A stretch of 64,000 bases of DNA from Hysterangium stoloniferum (taxonomy: Eukaryota; Basidiomycota; Agaricomycetes; Hysterangiales; Hysterangiaceae), in the NCBI GenBank assembly GCA_015178975.1, contig WHVD01000063.1, positions 418,964 through 482,963 on the forward strand. The letters run 5' to 3'. Both the position numbers and the translations under genes were made by a program. Of this stretch, positions 1-11,005 are shown one piece after another. Positions within the stretch are counted from its first letter, which is position 1; every line of letters begins with the position of its first letter. The notes under the pieces were generated by a model, which saw only the letters and a list, made by a program, of their open reading frames with translations, did no database searches and had not been told where the DNA came from.

Positions 1-214
1 ATGATGGGTGGCCAGCAGAGCCTCCATGCCCTGGCTGAGGAAATTGATCATCAGATGTCCAGACTATATGATAACCCAATACCCAACAATCAATGGATCA
101 TAAGTGGGTTAGTTGCATCCCAGGATTGCCAAGTAAACGAAAACCAACTTTGTCATAAAATGACCTAAAGTTTTCCTTACAGAAGGGTGACCAAAATGGT
201 CTTTTGAGGAGTGA
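1..214 (+). other. Left edge, possible tail of a spliced gene
   Basis: An open frame runs from the window edge to about base 132 and is followed by a plausible 50-nt GT-AG intron (133-182, with a pyrimidine tract before TTACAG). The frame after it is cut by the LTR relic that begins at 215. No domain is recognised, and it could equally be transposon debris. Confidence 0.2.
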
Positions 215-893
215 TGTTACAACTGTGTCACAACCTGAAGAAAACCGACAACACTATCACCTCAAGTTATCATCATGTCTTCATATCAGCCACCATCAGT
301 AAACCTGACACTGACGTACACCCTCATGGCGATCAAACCCCACTACAGCCCCTGTCAAATTATACTCATACTATCTGGTTATACTCTGATATGTCCTTTT
401 ATCCTTTTGATGATCCATTTCACATATGCCCGTATATATACTTGTAACTCATGGTCTGTTTCCTTTTTTGTAGTTACTGCCCTCGGTTATTCATGGCCTC
501 TGACTTTATCGTAACCTTTCTGTTCCTAGTCAAGTTTATTTGTCACCATTGGACATTTCTACTCTTCCCTTAGTTAGTATTTTCTAGATGCCAATGACTC
601 GTATATAAACCCACTGTAATGTAGCTACTAAGCAGTCAGAATATTGACTTAGATACACCTCCAGTCTCTGACTCCACTATCTGTTCACGACCTCCACACT
701 CTGATGCCATCTGATTTCATGACCCAACCTACAGTTACAACTTTGACCTTGACTTCAATATTTGTCACTTTGGTTTTCAACTGTTTGTGTATGGCTCAGT
801 TTCCAATTGCTGAGTATTACCCTATACATTTGAAATTTAAGGACATTTGATGGTACCTTTGTGAGGGTGCAGCACATAAGCTGAAGCCAAGTC
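215..893 (+). repeat. Decayed LTR of Gypsy family A
   Basis: It begins TGTTACAACTGTGTCACAAC and follows the same order of blocks as the better preserved family-A LTRs at 18924, 22176, 38838 and 57693, including the late block GCAGCACATAAGCTGAAGCC near 872. Similarity fades after about 893, although a TTAACA that could be the old 3' terminus stands near 1036. No target duplication can be read, so it is an old copy. Confidence 0.6.
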
Positions 894-1036
894 CATCTGT
901 ACTCTGTAATATTCCAATACTCCTGTTACTAATCCCTGGAAACTCCCGAACTAATTCCCCAAAACTCCAAGGACATATTGCCAGGAAGTGTCTGGAATAT
1001 CCATTGGAAATTCTGCCCTGAGCTCCGGAACTTAAC

Positions 1037-1599
1037 AGAATCAGATGGTGAAGTTGAAAATGGTAGTCCTGAAATTTGGAAACTTGGTCAAAGAAAGAAT
1101 GCCCATCAAAATGTCAATCCGAGAATGTTGGCTTTTTTGAGAAGGTCGATTCAATCTAGAAGGTCAGGAACTGTTCATTGAATGGTTGAAAATGGGTTGG
1201 AAAATGACTTCAAGACTGAAATAAAATTGATGTGCAAAGAAATGTCGAAAATGGAAAAGATGATTGAGGATGTATGTAGTTGATGAGGTGAAATAGTTCA
1301 GACAAGATTTTTTCAATTTGTCAAAGAAATTGGTTGAAAGTGGAGATTTTAGTGAAGAGACTGATTTAAGCATTAATAGTGGGAGATTTATGTAGAGGGG
1401 AATGGTTTAAAAAGATAGCATATTTGAGAGAAGAGGGAATTGAAGCATGTAGTTTTGAAATTTTGATTTTAATTGATTTTTTGAAGTGTTTTTCAATATG
1501 TCAAATAAATGTCAAAAATAATGTTAAAATTTTTTTGAGTTGAAATTTTTAATGTTGTGGAAGATTTGCATATTTTGATGAAATTCTTCAATAAGGTCA
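1037..1599 (+). other. AT-rich debris, possible old antisense ORF of a Gypsy relic
   Basis: No intact gene. The plus strand around 1180-1270 can be read as a short Lys/Glu/Met-rich coil interrupted by stops. It lies on the 3' side of the minus-strand pol relic at 1600-3125, exactly where the two better Gypsy elements of this window carry a convergent coiled-coil gene. The link to that gene is inference from position and composition only. Confidence 0.25.
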
Positions 1600-3125
1600 G
1601 TTCAAGATCTTGAGATCCTAACCAAGAAGTTTCTTCATCTGTCCCTTTGTATTCTATCCAAGCAACTAAATATCATCATGAGTCCTTGTATCTTTTGTCA
1701 AATTTTGAATCCAAAATTTCTTGAATTTCATATTCAGGTTCTTCTTCAACATAAATTGGAGGTGGAGGTGGTTGTTTTCAATTTGGGAAAGTATCAGGAT
1801 AAAATGGTTCTAACATAGAAATGTGAAATATGGGATGAATTCCTTTGAGATGATTGGGGAGTTTTAATGTATATGAATGAGATCTGGGTTGAGCAATGAT
1901 TTCGAAAGGGCCTAATAATTTTTCTGATAGTTTTTTGAGGGTCAAGTTGTTCAAATAAAGTTGGATCATACGAAAACTTGAGAATGGATCAGAAAAATGA
2001 TTGCTTCTTTTCAATGTATGTATGTCAGCATGCTTTTGATAACATAATTGAGCTTTCTGGTATTTTATTTGAGATGTTTATGTAGAGCTTCAAGATATGT
2101 CATATAATCGCGAGGAAGAGCAGAAGCTAGATCTTTTTCAGGGTAAATTTCTAACAATGGATGATAACCTTTATTAGCAAAAAATGATGTTTCACCAGTT
2201 GTTTCAGAAGATGCATTATTATAAGCAAATTCAGCTAGAGAGTAGTTCTGCCCAATTGTCTTTTGATAATTGCAATATATTTGTGAATATTGTTCAAGGG
2301 TTTTATTGACTCATTCTGTTTGTCCATCGTATCCCAAAGTAAAATATAACTTCATGTTATGGTCGAAGAGAGATCAGAAGCAATCCAATGGGTCGATGTC
2401 ATGGAGTTTTTGATTTTGTATATGTTATGCATGACAAAAATCAAATCTTGAATATCTTGTTGAAGTCATGGCCAAAAGAAATTTCAATATATTGTTCGAT
2501 ACATTTTCATTTGTCCAAAATGACCTGTAGTAATATGATCATGTCTTGATTGAAGAATTCAGAGTCAAATATTTTGATAATTGGGAATGTAAATCCTATT
2601 TCAAAAACATAGAAAGTTTTGTTCATTTTGTTGCCAATCTTCTTTTTCTTTGACATTGTCGGAAATCTGTTGAATCTTGTTGAGAGTAAATTGATCTTCT
2701 TTTTGAGCTTTTAATATATCTTTTAATAGTTGATCAGTATCCATAATAAAAGTAGCTTTTCTCACTATTGAAAGATAATATGTTACACAAAGAGAAGCAT
2801 TGATTTGTTCATTTGTAAATACTGGTCAAAGATTGGTCAGATTCTTTTTTGAGTAGTCAGGTTCATTCAGATAGATGTCATTTCTTCTTGAAAGAATACA
2901 TATCTGTTTTCAAATTTAGTTTTCCCAGTTGGAATTGAATAATTAAATTGAAAGTTGATAAATATTTGGCTCATCGAGCTTGTTGTTGAGACAGAATTCA
3001 AGTTGTTGCAAAATATTCGAGATTCTTGTGATCTGTTAAAACTTCAATTGGTTCTTTTGTTCCTTCGAAATAATGTCACCAAATTTTGAAAGATTTGAAT
3101 ATTGCTGATAATTCTTTGTCATAAG
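1600..3125 (-). pseudogene. Decayed Ty3/Gypsy pol (RNase H to chromodomain)
   Basis: Read on the minus strand, the region starts in the RNase H domain near 3125 (a degenerate version of the TDHKNLEYFS segment), passes through integrase, and ends with the LGPFEIIAQ and HPIFHISMLEP segments (1778-2014) and a chromodomain with the GTDEETSW motif (about 1610-1780). Stops and frameshifts are everywhere, so no protein can be made. The wording is close to the pol of the elements at 10274-16828 and 57693-64000, so it is the same chromovirus group but a much older copy. It abuts a chromodomain of another Gypsy family on the opposite strand at 3126. Confidence 0.75.
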
Positions 3126-3426
3126 TATCATAATAGTGGTGGAAGGAGAGGTGGAATATGAGGTTGAGAAGGTATTGGACAGTAGATGGAGATATGGGTG
3201 AATTGAATACCTTATAAAATGGCAAGGTTTTGGCATGGAACATAATAGCTGGGAACCAGGGCATAAGGTATTTGCCCCTGCCTTGACAGCAGATTTCCAC
3301 ACACAACATCCAGAGGCAGTAACAATTCAGGGCCCTGTTCGAGGATCAAGGCAACCTCCAAACACCTCAAAAGGTCAAGCCTGGACTCTATTGGCAGCAA
3401 CGTCATGTCGGGACGCCATACCTTAA
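3126..3426 (+). pseudogene. C-terminal chromodomain end of another Gypsy pol
   Basis: The plus strand encodes a chromodomain: EVEYEVEKVLDSR, one stop, then EYLIKWQGFGMEHNSWEP, followed by a proline-rich tail that ends at a stop at 3424-3426. This is the usual last domain of chromovirus integrases, which binds modified histones to steer integration. Only this 3' tail is left; integrase and reverse transcriptase are missing upstream. The purine-rich AAAAAGGGGGGTGATG after the stop is a fitting polypurine tract before the LTR at 3439. Confidence 0.7.
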
Positions 3427-3438
3427 AAAGGGGGGTGA

Positions 3439-3741
3439 TGTCAGGGGACAATCTTAAGTTTTCCAATTTCACTCCTGACTTTCCTTAATATAGTTTCATA
3501 AATAAAGGGTGAGGGCACTTGCTGTTATCACATTTTCAAACTCCACTGCACCTTTAGTTAGTCACCCACTAGCTGAGGATTCCTTAGACTTTTCTCTTCG
3601 GATTTCCTCTGCTAGGTAAGTAATACTGTATTCTACATGTATGTAACTAGATAGGTATAAAACTCACTTCGGATTTCCTCTGCTAGTACCCCAGCTCAGT
3701 CATAGTGCGAGTCAGCGTGGTCTAGAGAGTCGCCCTTACAG
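3439..3741 (+). repeat. LTR of the Gypsy remnant (family C)
   Basis: The stretch begins TGTCAGGGGAC directly after a polypurine tract and ends CCCTTACA, so it has TG...CA ends and the size (about 303 bp) of a compact LTR. It holds two copies of the phrase CTTCGGATTTCCTCTGCTAG (3596 and 3667), a small internal duplication. It cuts a Tc1/mariner-like transposase relic that resumes at 3742. Confidence 0.5.
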
Positions 3742-4063
3742 CAATCCATCATCTGGAGGATGTGGTGCACCTTTGTGAGGAAAGGTATGTATTTCCTTTA
3801 TCTCGCTTTCATTGTTAACCTTTGCCCCATTCTACTTTAGAGGTGTACTTCTGTACTATCTACCACCCTACTCGCCAGACCTCAACCCAATTGAAGAGGC
3901 TTTTTCTTTTGTCAAGGCTTACGTGTGCTAGCACAGTGATATTTTTCATGCAGCTGTTGAGGCCAAAAATGAGTGGGCCATCCATTCATTTCTTTATACT
4001 GCACTGGCAACCATCACTCCTGAGCATGCATGTGGGTGGATGGGACATTCTGGATACATGTAA
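3742..4063 (+). pseudogene. 3' end of a Tc1/mariner-like transposase
   Basis: The reading IHHLEDVVHLCEE, interrupted by a 56-nt GT-AG intron (3785-3840), continues as RGVLLYYLPPYSPDLNPIEE and FSFVKAYV. The SPDLNPIE phrase holds the catalytic glutamate of Tc1/mariner (DDE/DDD) transposases. A stop follows soon after, and the N-terminal two thirds are gone, replaced by the family-C LTR. It is a dead fragment. The intron position inside the C-terminal part is worth noting because many fungal Tc1-like genes lack introns. Confidence 0.7.
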
Positions 4064-4207
4064 TACACTTTCTCTTGTTTACTTCCCTACAACACACTCT
4101 TAAATATAACATTTTATCTTTACAATATGGTGCAATCAGTGTGTAATTGGTCTAACATAAAGTGTAGTAGGCATTTGGGCATATTTCTAAATTTCACAAA
4201 AGAAAAT

Positions 4208-6021
4208 CTAATGCTTTTTAGACACAACTTTGAAGCCATATTCTTGTCCAGCCTTGGATAGGTTGATCAAAACCACAGCCTGTTCCATCATATTGAGACC
4301 AAAACCTTGGATAATATGGTCCCTGGCAAATGTTCCAAGCATATCTAATGTCATCTCCAATGCTCCTTGAGCATCAAATTTGTCCCGTAAGGCCACCCAT
4401 CCACTAAAGTGAACCTTCACGGACACTTCAAGAGTAGTAAACCATTCTTCGACTGTTGTTAATGGCCCATTACCATGGTCAAGTTCACTAGATGGTTCTG
4501 GTGACTGTTTGTGCTGGCAAGACATGCTATGGCTCCGACTGGATGAAGAGCTTCGGGTCCCGACATTGAGAATAAGATTGGTAGGTAGCTGCAATGTATT
4601 AGTTGAGATGGGTGCTTATAGTCTTTGTGCACCACCTCAGCAGCTGAGTTCTTTCTGGCACAGATCATGATGAAAATCAGCAAAGATGTCTGTATGAGGA
4701 GGACTATCTAGTGTAGCCTCAGGGGGTGTAGCCAACTGAAAGTAGTATTAGCACTTATTATAATTAAATATATGTTGCTTACTATGGCACTAGTCCAAGC
4801 TCAGAAGTGAGGTAGGGTAATTTTAGCACATTTCCCATACTTATTGGTCATGCATAGTTTATCCTGGCCACAAATTTGACATTTTTTCAATTTTTCCAGC
4901 AGCTGCTTCTCCATGACTTTGTAAGGTGCATTGTAGCCTGCATTTTCATAAGCAAGGTCATCAGCACTGATTGGTTCAGTATCAGATTCTATAAAATAAT
5001 TTATGGTGGGGCTGTGCTTTTTGCTCTTCACAGCCATCTTGATGGTACCAGTCTTATAAGGCTTCTTCTTGTCAACCCAGAGTTCTTTAGATGACTGAAA
5101 ATCCACCAAGAACTAAAAACATGTCATCAGTTTGAATACAGCATCCAAGAGCACATACTTACACCATCTGGTAATTTAATTTCTACAGCGGCACTGTCAC
5201 CTTTCTTTGCAACTTCTGTGGGATATAATTTAGAAACAAACTCCCAATTCACTTGATTTTGGAGTTGTAGATAGTTTGTTTGTCCATTGTAAACCTAACA
5301 AAAAGTGTAGGCCACTTCTTAGGATGACAGTGAATTAGTGTACCAGTTGAAAATATTGTTTCAATGACAGTGTCATATGGCTCATGAGCCTTAGCCTCAA
5401 CTATCCCAACAACTTTTGTGCTTCCATCCATATATGGAACATGAAACTGAACATCTATCAGAGTGTGAAATATGTTTAAAAAAATAGAATCATATGCAAC
5501 GTACTCAGAACAGATAAGACAGGTGCTGCTGTCTTTTGTGCATCTTGCACCTTTTTGGCAACTTTGTGCTTGCCAGTAGTCTTTTGTTTATGAGGAACAT
5601 AGTCAAATGCATCACTCAAATCATTTCCATCTGACATATTTGCAACACTGTTCACATCATGATTGTCAGTCCTAACCTGTCCTGCATCATCCTTAGAATT
5701 GCAATCAGAATTCTCATCCTGATTCTCCTGCACAGGCAACAATAGAACTATAGGAGATTTTTTTAAGTTAGTATTCACATTATGGGGCCTTTTGTAGGTA
5801 TCCACCTTGCTATCTGTTTGAGAAGCCTGAGCAGAAGGGGCATGAGACCTACAGCCCTCTATAATGTTGTTAGGGTCCACACTATCACACTGCCTTTTCA
5901 GACTTGATTTCTTCACTGTAGCAGGACCAGTTGAGTCACTGGGTATCTGCTTTTGACTCATGTGTGTGTAAACAAGGAATTTTGTGGGGTGAAGATGTGT
6001 CACAGTGTGACAACTGCACAT
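4208..6021 (-). pseudogene. Decayed multi-exon gene, unknown repetitive protein family
   Basis: Four consecutive minus-strand reading blocks (6021-5476, 5431-5249, 5109-4801, 4594-4208) look like exons of one gene. The first is polar and Ser/Asp/Lys-rich; the third carries a Cys cluster (KCQICGQDKLC) and then ITLPHF, a stop and AWTSAI before a good GT-AG intron (about 4780-4730). The last block contains ALEMTLDMLG and FGLNMMEQAVVLI. I recall similar Cys-cluster proteins as large lineage-specific families in agaricomycete genomes, but cannot name a function. The in-frame stops say this copy is dead. Confidence 0.4.
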
Positions 6022-6128
6022 GGATGATCCACTCAGTTAGCAAGATGCATCTGTCTCAACACATCATTTAAAACTACATACAGATCTCAATTATAGGTAC
6101 AAAGCTGGCTAAATATTTAATTATAGTA

Positions 6129-6600
6129 TGTTAAGGTGCATACACAGAGGGTTTCCAGAGAAACCTGTAGGAAATCCAGTAGGACTTGGCTTCAGCTTAT
6201 AGGCTGCACCCTCGCGAGATCGTGTTGTCCAATTTCAAATGGGCAGATGGGAATCCCAGGGAGTCTGGGCAGGGTTCGTGGGTCAAGAGGTTGTGGGTCG
6301 AGAGGTTGTGGAGTTGAGATAGATTAGTTGGAGGTTGAGTGATAGATGCGTCGGAGCCTGTGGGCTCTGACTAGTGAGAGCGGTGTGATTCAAAGAGGAG
6401 TTTAGAGTGGAAAATATATTAAGATTACTGGGGAGAATCTAAGCTGATTTTCTGACTGGATTGTATGTACAACATCTGCCAGACTATATAGACTGTGGAA
6501 TGAATAACATACCAAGTCCAGTAATAATGAAAACGAAACTAACAAACATAAAATGAGATAAGTAAACACCAAACTTGGTGTTAGGAATGGGATGGAAAGA
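6129..6600 (-). repeat. Repeat D (LTR-like), uninterrupted copy
   Basis: Reverse complement of this stretch matches 18838-18923 joined directly to 19661-20025. It begins TGTTAAGG, the reverse of the TTAACA end of the other copy, and contains a variant of the AAGCTGAAGCCAAGTCC block found in all Gypsy LTRs here. It lacks the LTR insertion seen in the other copy and therefore shows the empty target site GTTAT around 6526. It is probably an LTR of a third Gypsy family related to A. Confidence 0.65.
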
Positions 6601-6890
6601 AGAGTCCCACTGGCTTGTAGAGAGTACCCCCCTCATTATAGAGCAAGTATTAAGCTGACATACACATACTTCTTGTGGGCGAGAGCACCCACAAGCATAC
6701 ATGGACTCTCGAACTAATAAAAAGGGGGTATGACCCATATTTATGAGTGATAAAAAGAGAATAAAAAATATAAAACATAAAGGAAATAATGGCATTATAA
6801 AGCGGCTAAGGGCTAAGGCTTAGAGCCTTTAGTCGCGCCTCCTATGTGACCTATCCTTCACAGGAGGTGAATATGAGGCTCCCTATGTAC
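6601..6890 (-). repeat. Copia-like LTR fragment (family F)
   Basis: On the minus strand it starts TGTGAAGGATAGG and contains ATTAGTTCGAGAGTC followed by CTTGTGGGTGC. The same order of words occurs at 7205-7345 (plus) and in the insertion at about 15640-16130 (minus), so it is a dispersed LTR-like family. The boundaries are approximate. Confidence 0.4.
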
Positions 6891-7200
6891 TCTTGATATA
6901 GCAATTTCACTATTTCTTCCTTTTCTTCATTTATCTCTGGTCATACAATAGCATTGACATTGATTCTGAGGATGATTGGGACCTAACTGGTTTTGAATTT
7001 TGTATGTTAAATTTCTTCACAATATTTTCAATATAATCCTTTTGTGCTATGAATATGGATTTTGATTCTGTGTCACATTAGATACTGGTCCCCAAAATCC
7101 AGTGGACTTCTACTTCTCCTTCACTCAAAACCCCAAACCATTCACTAAATATCTTTTCTAGATCAAGAAGATGATTTTTGTCTGCTACATATGTGTGAGA
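6891..7200 (-). pseudogene. Copia reverse transcriptase fragment
   Basis: Minus-strand reading gives EWFGVLSEGEVEVHWILG, one stop region, then IFIAQKDYIENIVKKFNI, matching the region after the active site of Ty1/Copia reverse transcriptases, where a QxxYI..IL.KF motif is typical. Only about 100 residues are left, with stops. It lies head to head with the family-F LTR at 7205. Confidence 0.5.
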
Positions 7201-7204
7201 GGTA

Positions 7205-8545
7205 CGGTGAAATATACTCAGGAAATATAGTCTGGATGAGCTCATACTATATTCCCTTTATTATTTCTACTCTCTCTATTTTTATTATACACTTATAATT
7301 AGTTCGACGACCTATGTATGCAGTACATCGACTCTTGTGGGTGCATACACGCCAGACTTATGTATTCTAGCGCCTGTAGTTAAAACTCAGACACTTTTTA
7401 CCTCGCAACCACGACTTATCCAGACACACAGTTAGTGTCCTGTAAGTCGTGATTGAGGTATCATCTGGACCGTCACAGACAGGTTTCAACTATCTACATA
7501 ATCTTAGTTTCAAACTGTACCAGTCGAAACCCCATTTATATCTCAATCCACGCGGACCACATCCACACTATTCTACCATTTGACTCTCATTACTCTTTTC
7601 TACACTCGAGCAGTCACTCAGAATTGCACCTAACGGTCGATTCCTTTACTTTGTTGTAGCTATCTACTCTACCTTAGATAGTTACTTCACTCAGACTGTT
7701 AAGTGCCGTGTCGGGAACTTATTCCGGAACTATCGGGAAGTCACCGGAAAGTCGGGAAGTCACCGGAAAGTCGGGAAGTCACCGGAAAGTCGGGAACAAC
7801 TAGATAGGGTCAGGACGTCGGCTTCAGCTTATGTGCTGCGCCTCTACGCAAACGCTCAATGTCCTTAATTTCAGAGGTGAGACTTGTGATGGGAGTTACG
7901 GATATTCAGAGTTCCGAAGAGTTCCAAATATCGAGCGTACAGAAAGACGGGAGAAGGAATAAGAAACTAAGTCGATATCAGATCTAAGGTAAAGTACAAA
8001 TTCGCGGAAACTAATATAAGTCTGCTCATTATTGTACTACAAACTAAGACAATAATAAGATGGAAACGGAAGTGTTCTTAAAACGGAAATACAATAAGAC
8101 ATATTAGGAAGGCAATATTCCGTAACAGGAATATAACAAACAAACGAGTGAATACTTGTCAACGGACAAATTACCAAATGCGGAACAAGGGAAGAATGCG
8201 GATGATACGGTAACTATGATGTTCCGTAGTCGGAGGTCAAAGTCGGAAGTCGGGGATCGGAAGTCGGGAGTGGGAGACCGGAAGTCGGATATTGAAACAT
8301 CCGGGAACGGGTCGTAACACAGACGTATTGAACTAAATAGTCAATACTTGTTCAGCGTGTGTTGAACTTAGACAGTCAATACAACTACGTGTCGTACCTA
8401 AACAGTCGATATTCTTCGTATATAGAACGGTTAGAACTTCCACCACTCTTCACACTATGGATGTAGCATTGTCAACCCAGAAGGTTACAATGGCCCAAGT
8501 ATTGTCATCCGAGATCTTGAAAAATATGGTGCTGTCATAATTGGA
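7205..8545 (+). repeat. Copia-like LTR and leader, split by a solo LTR
   Basis: 7205-7696 and 8320-8457 form one LTR/leader block (family F) once the solo LTR at 7697-8319 is removed. At 8458 an ATG opens a 27-codon frame (MDVALSTQKVTMAQVLSSE) that could be the start of a Copia gag before it hits a stop. The block contains the short inverted words CGACTTACAGGACAC and GTCCTGTAAGTCG around 7400-7455. Confidence 0.4.
7697..8319 (-). repeat. Solo LTR, Gypsy family B, target duplication CAGAC
   Basis: It starts TGTTAAGTGCCGTGTCGGG and ends GTCGTAACA, the same termini as the LTRs of the complete element at 10274-16828, in the same (minus) orientation. Perfect 5-bp duplications CAGAC flank it (7692-7696 and 8320-8324). 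At 623 bp it is longer than the 544-548 bp copies because of three tandem 19-bp units at 7734-7790 and further CGGAAGTCGG-type repeats at 8221-8290. No internal region is present, so it arose by LTR-LTR recombination. Confidence 0.93.
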
Positions 8546-8599
8546 ATATATTTACATACATACATTCTCTGACCATAAGATTCCACAATGTTTTCCTCC

Positions 8600-9135
8600 A
8601 CTCATTACCTCCTTGTTTGGTGCCATATGGCACTTTCAACAATGGTACTGCCAAATGTTCCTTCCCTGGTTCTTTCTGGTTGTTCCACCCAAACCTTTTC
8701 TTTCATTGTCCCATGTAAGTACACTGACTTGACATCAACTTGTTGTATTGCTAAATTTTGGGATGCACCCAGAGCTAGTAGAATACAAAAGGATTCCCAC
8801 TTCATTACTGGTGTGTACAGTATGTTTCATTGAAGTGTAATCCAAGAATTTGACCAAATCTTTTTATGACAATGCATACTTTTCTTTTTGCCAATTCACC
8901 ATTTTTGTAGGATCCACAATACACTGTTCCCATTCTTAAAACATGTGTCCCTGGTGGTGGTTCTTCAGGTGGGCCAAATACCTTGTGATCCACCATATTT
9001 TTTCACTCAGCCTGCCTCGCTTCTTTCCATGTCCTCTCCAGGCATATTCAACACTTCCTTGATTGTGGGGTCTCTTCCCATAGCAGAAAAGATTACCAGT
9101 TCATCATCTGTATTGTTACAGCTGTTCCAGGTACC
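8600..9135 (-). pseudogene. Copia reverse transcriptase fragment
   Basis: Minus-strand frames at 9135-8605 spell the start of a Ty1/Copia reverse transcriptase in order: PTIKEVLNMPGEDMERS, then EEPPPGTHVLRMG, VYCGSYKNGELAKRKV, FGQILGLHFNETY and IQQVDVKSVYLHG with KVWVEQPE. These are the usual landmarks (PPG..., GLHFNETY, QMDVKTAYLHG). The active-site YVDD box would lie beyond the fragment. Frameshifts and stops make it a relic. Confidence 0.75.
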
Positions 9136-9419
9136 AATGGTGGAGTTCCAATTTCAATAAAATTCCATTTTAGATTGTCAAATGAATAACACTGTATCTT
9201 GCAAACAGGGTGTGATTAAGACACAACAATTTGGGATATATATATAGTAGTATGAGGCATTGTGCCTATAACTTAAATGTAGCTTATTACATGGTATTTA
9301 TAATTTACTCCCAAACCATTGCACTGGCTCTCCTGCCTCCATTTTGGCTTGGATGAGCCTAATGATTGGTGTACACAATATTGTTTATGGCATATAGCTA
9401 CTTAAAGTAGTAGTCACAC

Positions 9420-10190
9420 AATACAAACTCAGACACTTTTCAACCCCGACAACCATCACCTGCACACGCAAGTACTGGTTCGGGGCCTTGTCTAAAACAA
9501 ACCTTCAGTCTATCTCTCTTCCTAGATTTACAGTAACTACACTTCACACTGAAACAGTCAAAGTCAGTTACTATTATTTGACTCGACTTCAACCTCTTGC
9601 TTCGTGTGGTAAGAATATCCATCGTAGCTCACTTTCTTAGGATATTCTCTCTTTCTCTCACAATATATACTTTCTCTCCTCTACTTGGCCATTGGCCTAG
9701 CTAGCTATGCAGTTGGATCGTACCATTAGGTCAATCCGCTCTTGTAATCATCTACCGATCACACCTTAAAGGTCAATCATAATCTATATTTTGACTACCT
9801 AAAACTACTAGTCGATTGTATTTCGTACTATCACTAGTCGATAACAATCGCACATTGAGTGGTAAACTACTCGACCCTTTACACCTCCCTTGTAACACAA
9901 CTGGATATTGCTTACTCTGTCAACAAATTATCTCAATATTCATCCAATCCAGTGCAAACTCATTGGAACTTAGCCAAATGCATTCTGAAATACATATCTA
10001 TATACTACCCACTATTTTAAACTTTGAGGGAGGAGTGTTATGTTTATACAGATATTCAGATGCTGATTTGTGGGCAATACTGAGGACAGATTGTCACAAC
10101 TGTCACAGTCACAACATTGTCACAAAAACATTCAAGGTAACATTTGACTCATCTTTGACAAAAACTCTGACTCAACTTTCTATTTGACAT
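9420..10190 (+). other. Further Copia-like leader and RNase H relic
   Basis: 9421-9840 starts with AAACTCAGACACTTTTCAAC, close to the word at 7383, so it is probably another leader/LTR part of the same Copia group. A plus-strand frame at 9816-10187 holds YRYSDADLWAI, reminiscent of the GYSDADWAG box of Copia RNase H. The evidence is short and the frame is otherwise unconvincing. Confidence 0.3.
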
Positions 10191-10273
10191 CTTCAACACC
10201 CTCAAAAATATTCAATGAATGTTCAACTTACATTTGACTTGTCTCATTTCAACATCATAATTTCATTCATAGG

Positions 10274-10821
10274 TGTTAAGTGCTGTGTCGGGAACTTATT
10301 CCGGAACTATCGGAAAGTCACCGGGAAGTCGGGAACTATTAGATAGGGTCAGGACGTCAGCTTCAGCTTATGTGCTGCACCTCTACGCAAACGCTCAAAG
10401 TCCTTAATTTCAGAAGTAAGGCTTACGATGGAAGATATGGATATTCAGAGTTCCGAAGAGTTCCGAATATCGAGCGTACAGAAAGATGGGAGGAGGAATA
10501 AGAAACTACATAAGTCGATATCAGATCTAAGGTAAAGTACAAATTCACGGAAACTAATATAAGTCTACTCATTATTGTACTACAAACTAAGACCATAATA
10601 AGACGGAAACGGAAGTGTTCTTGAAACGGAAATACAATAAGACATATTAGGGAGACAATATTCCGAAACGGGAATATAACAAACAAACGAGTGAATACTT
10701 GTCAATGGACAAATTACCAAATACGGAACAAGGGAAGAATGCGGATGATACGGTAACTATGATGTTCTGTAGTCAGAGATCGGAAGTCAAATATTGAAAT
10801 ATCCGGGAACAGGTCATAACA
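10274..10821 (-). repeat. 3' LTR of the family-B element
   Basis: 548 bp with TGTTAAG...CATAACA ends on the plus strand, i.e. TGTTATG...CTTAACA in transcript sense. It keeps an intact copy of ATATCAGATCT (10518-10528), the complement of the predicted primer-binding site at 16272-16282. The distal end is flanked by ATAGG. Confidence 0.95.
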
Positions 10822-11005
10822 GTACCTCCCTGTTAGGCCGAAATCCCATAGAGGCGGTTAGGTACTGAGTGATTGAAGCGACGGCTGATTATTATGTGTC
10901 GTGAAATTTACGCAATTCTGGAGGTGAGAGTTTTGGCTGATGTTCTGAGTATAAAAACCTCCAAATATTCGAATTAATGTTTTTGTTTCTTTATCCACAA
11001 CTTGT

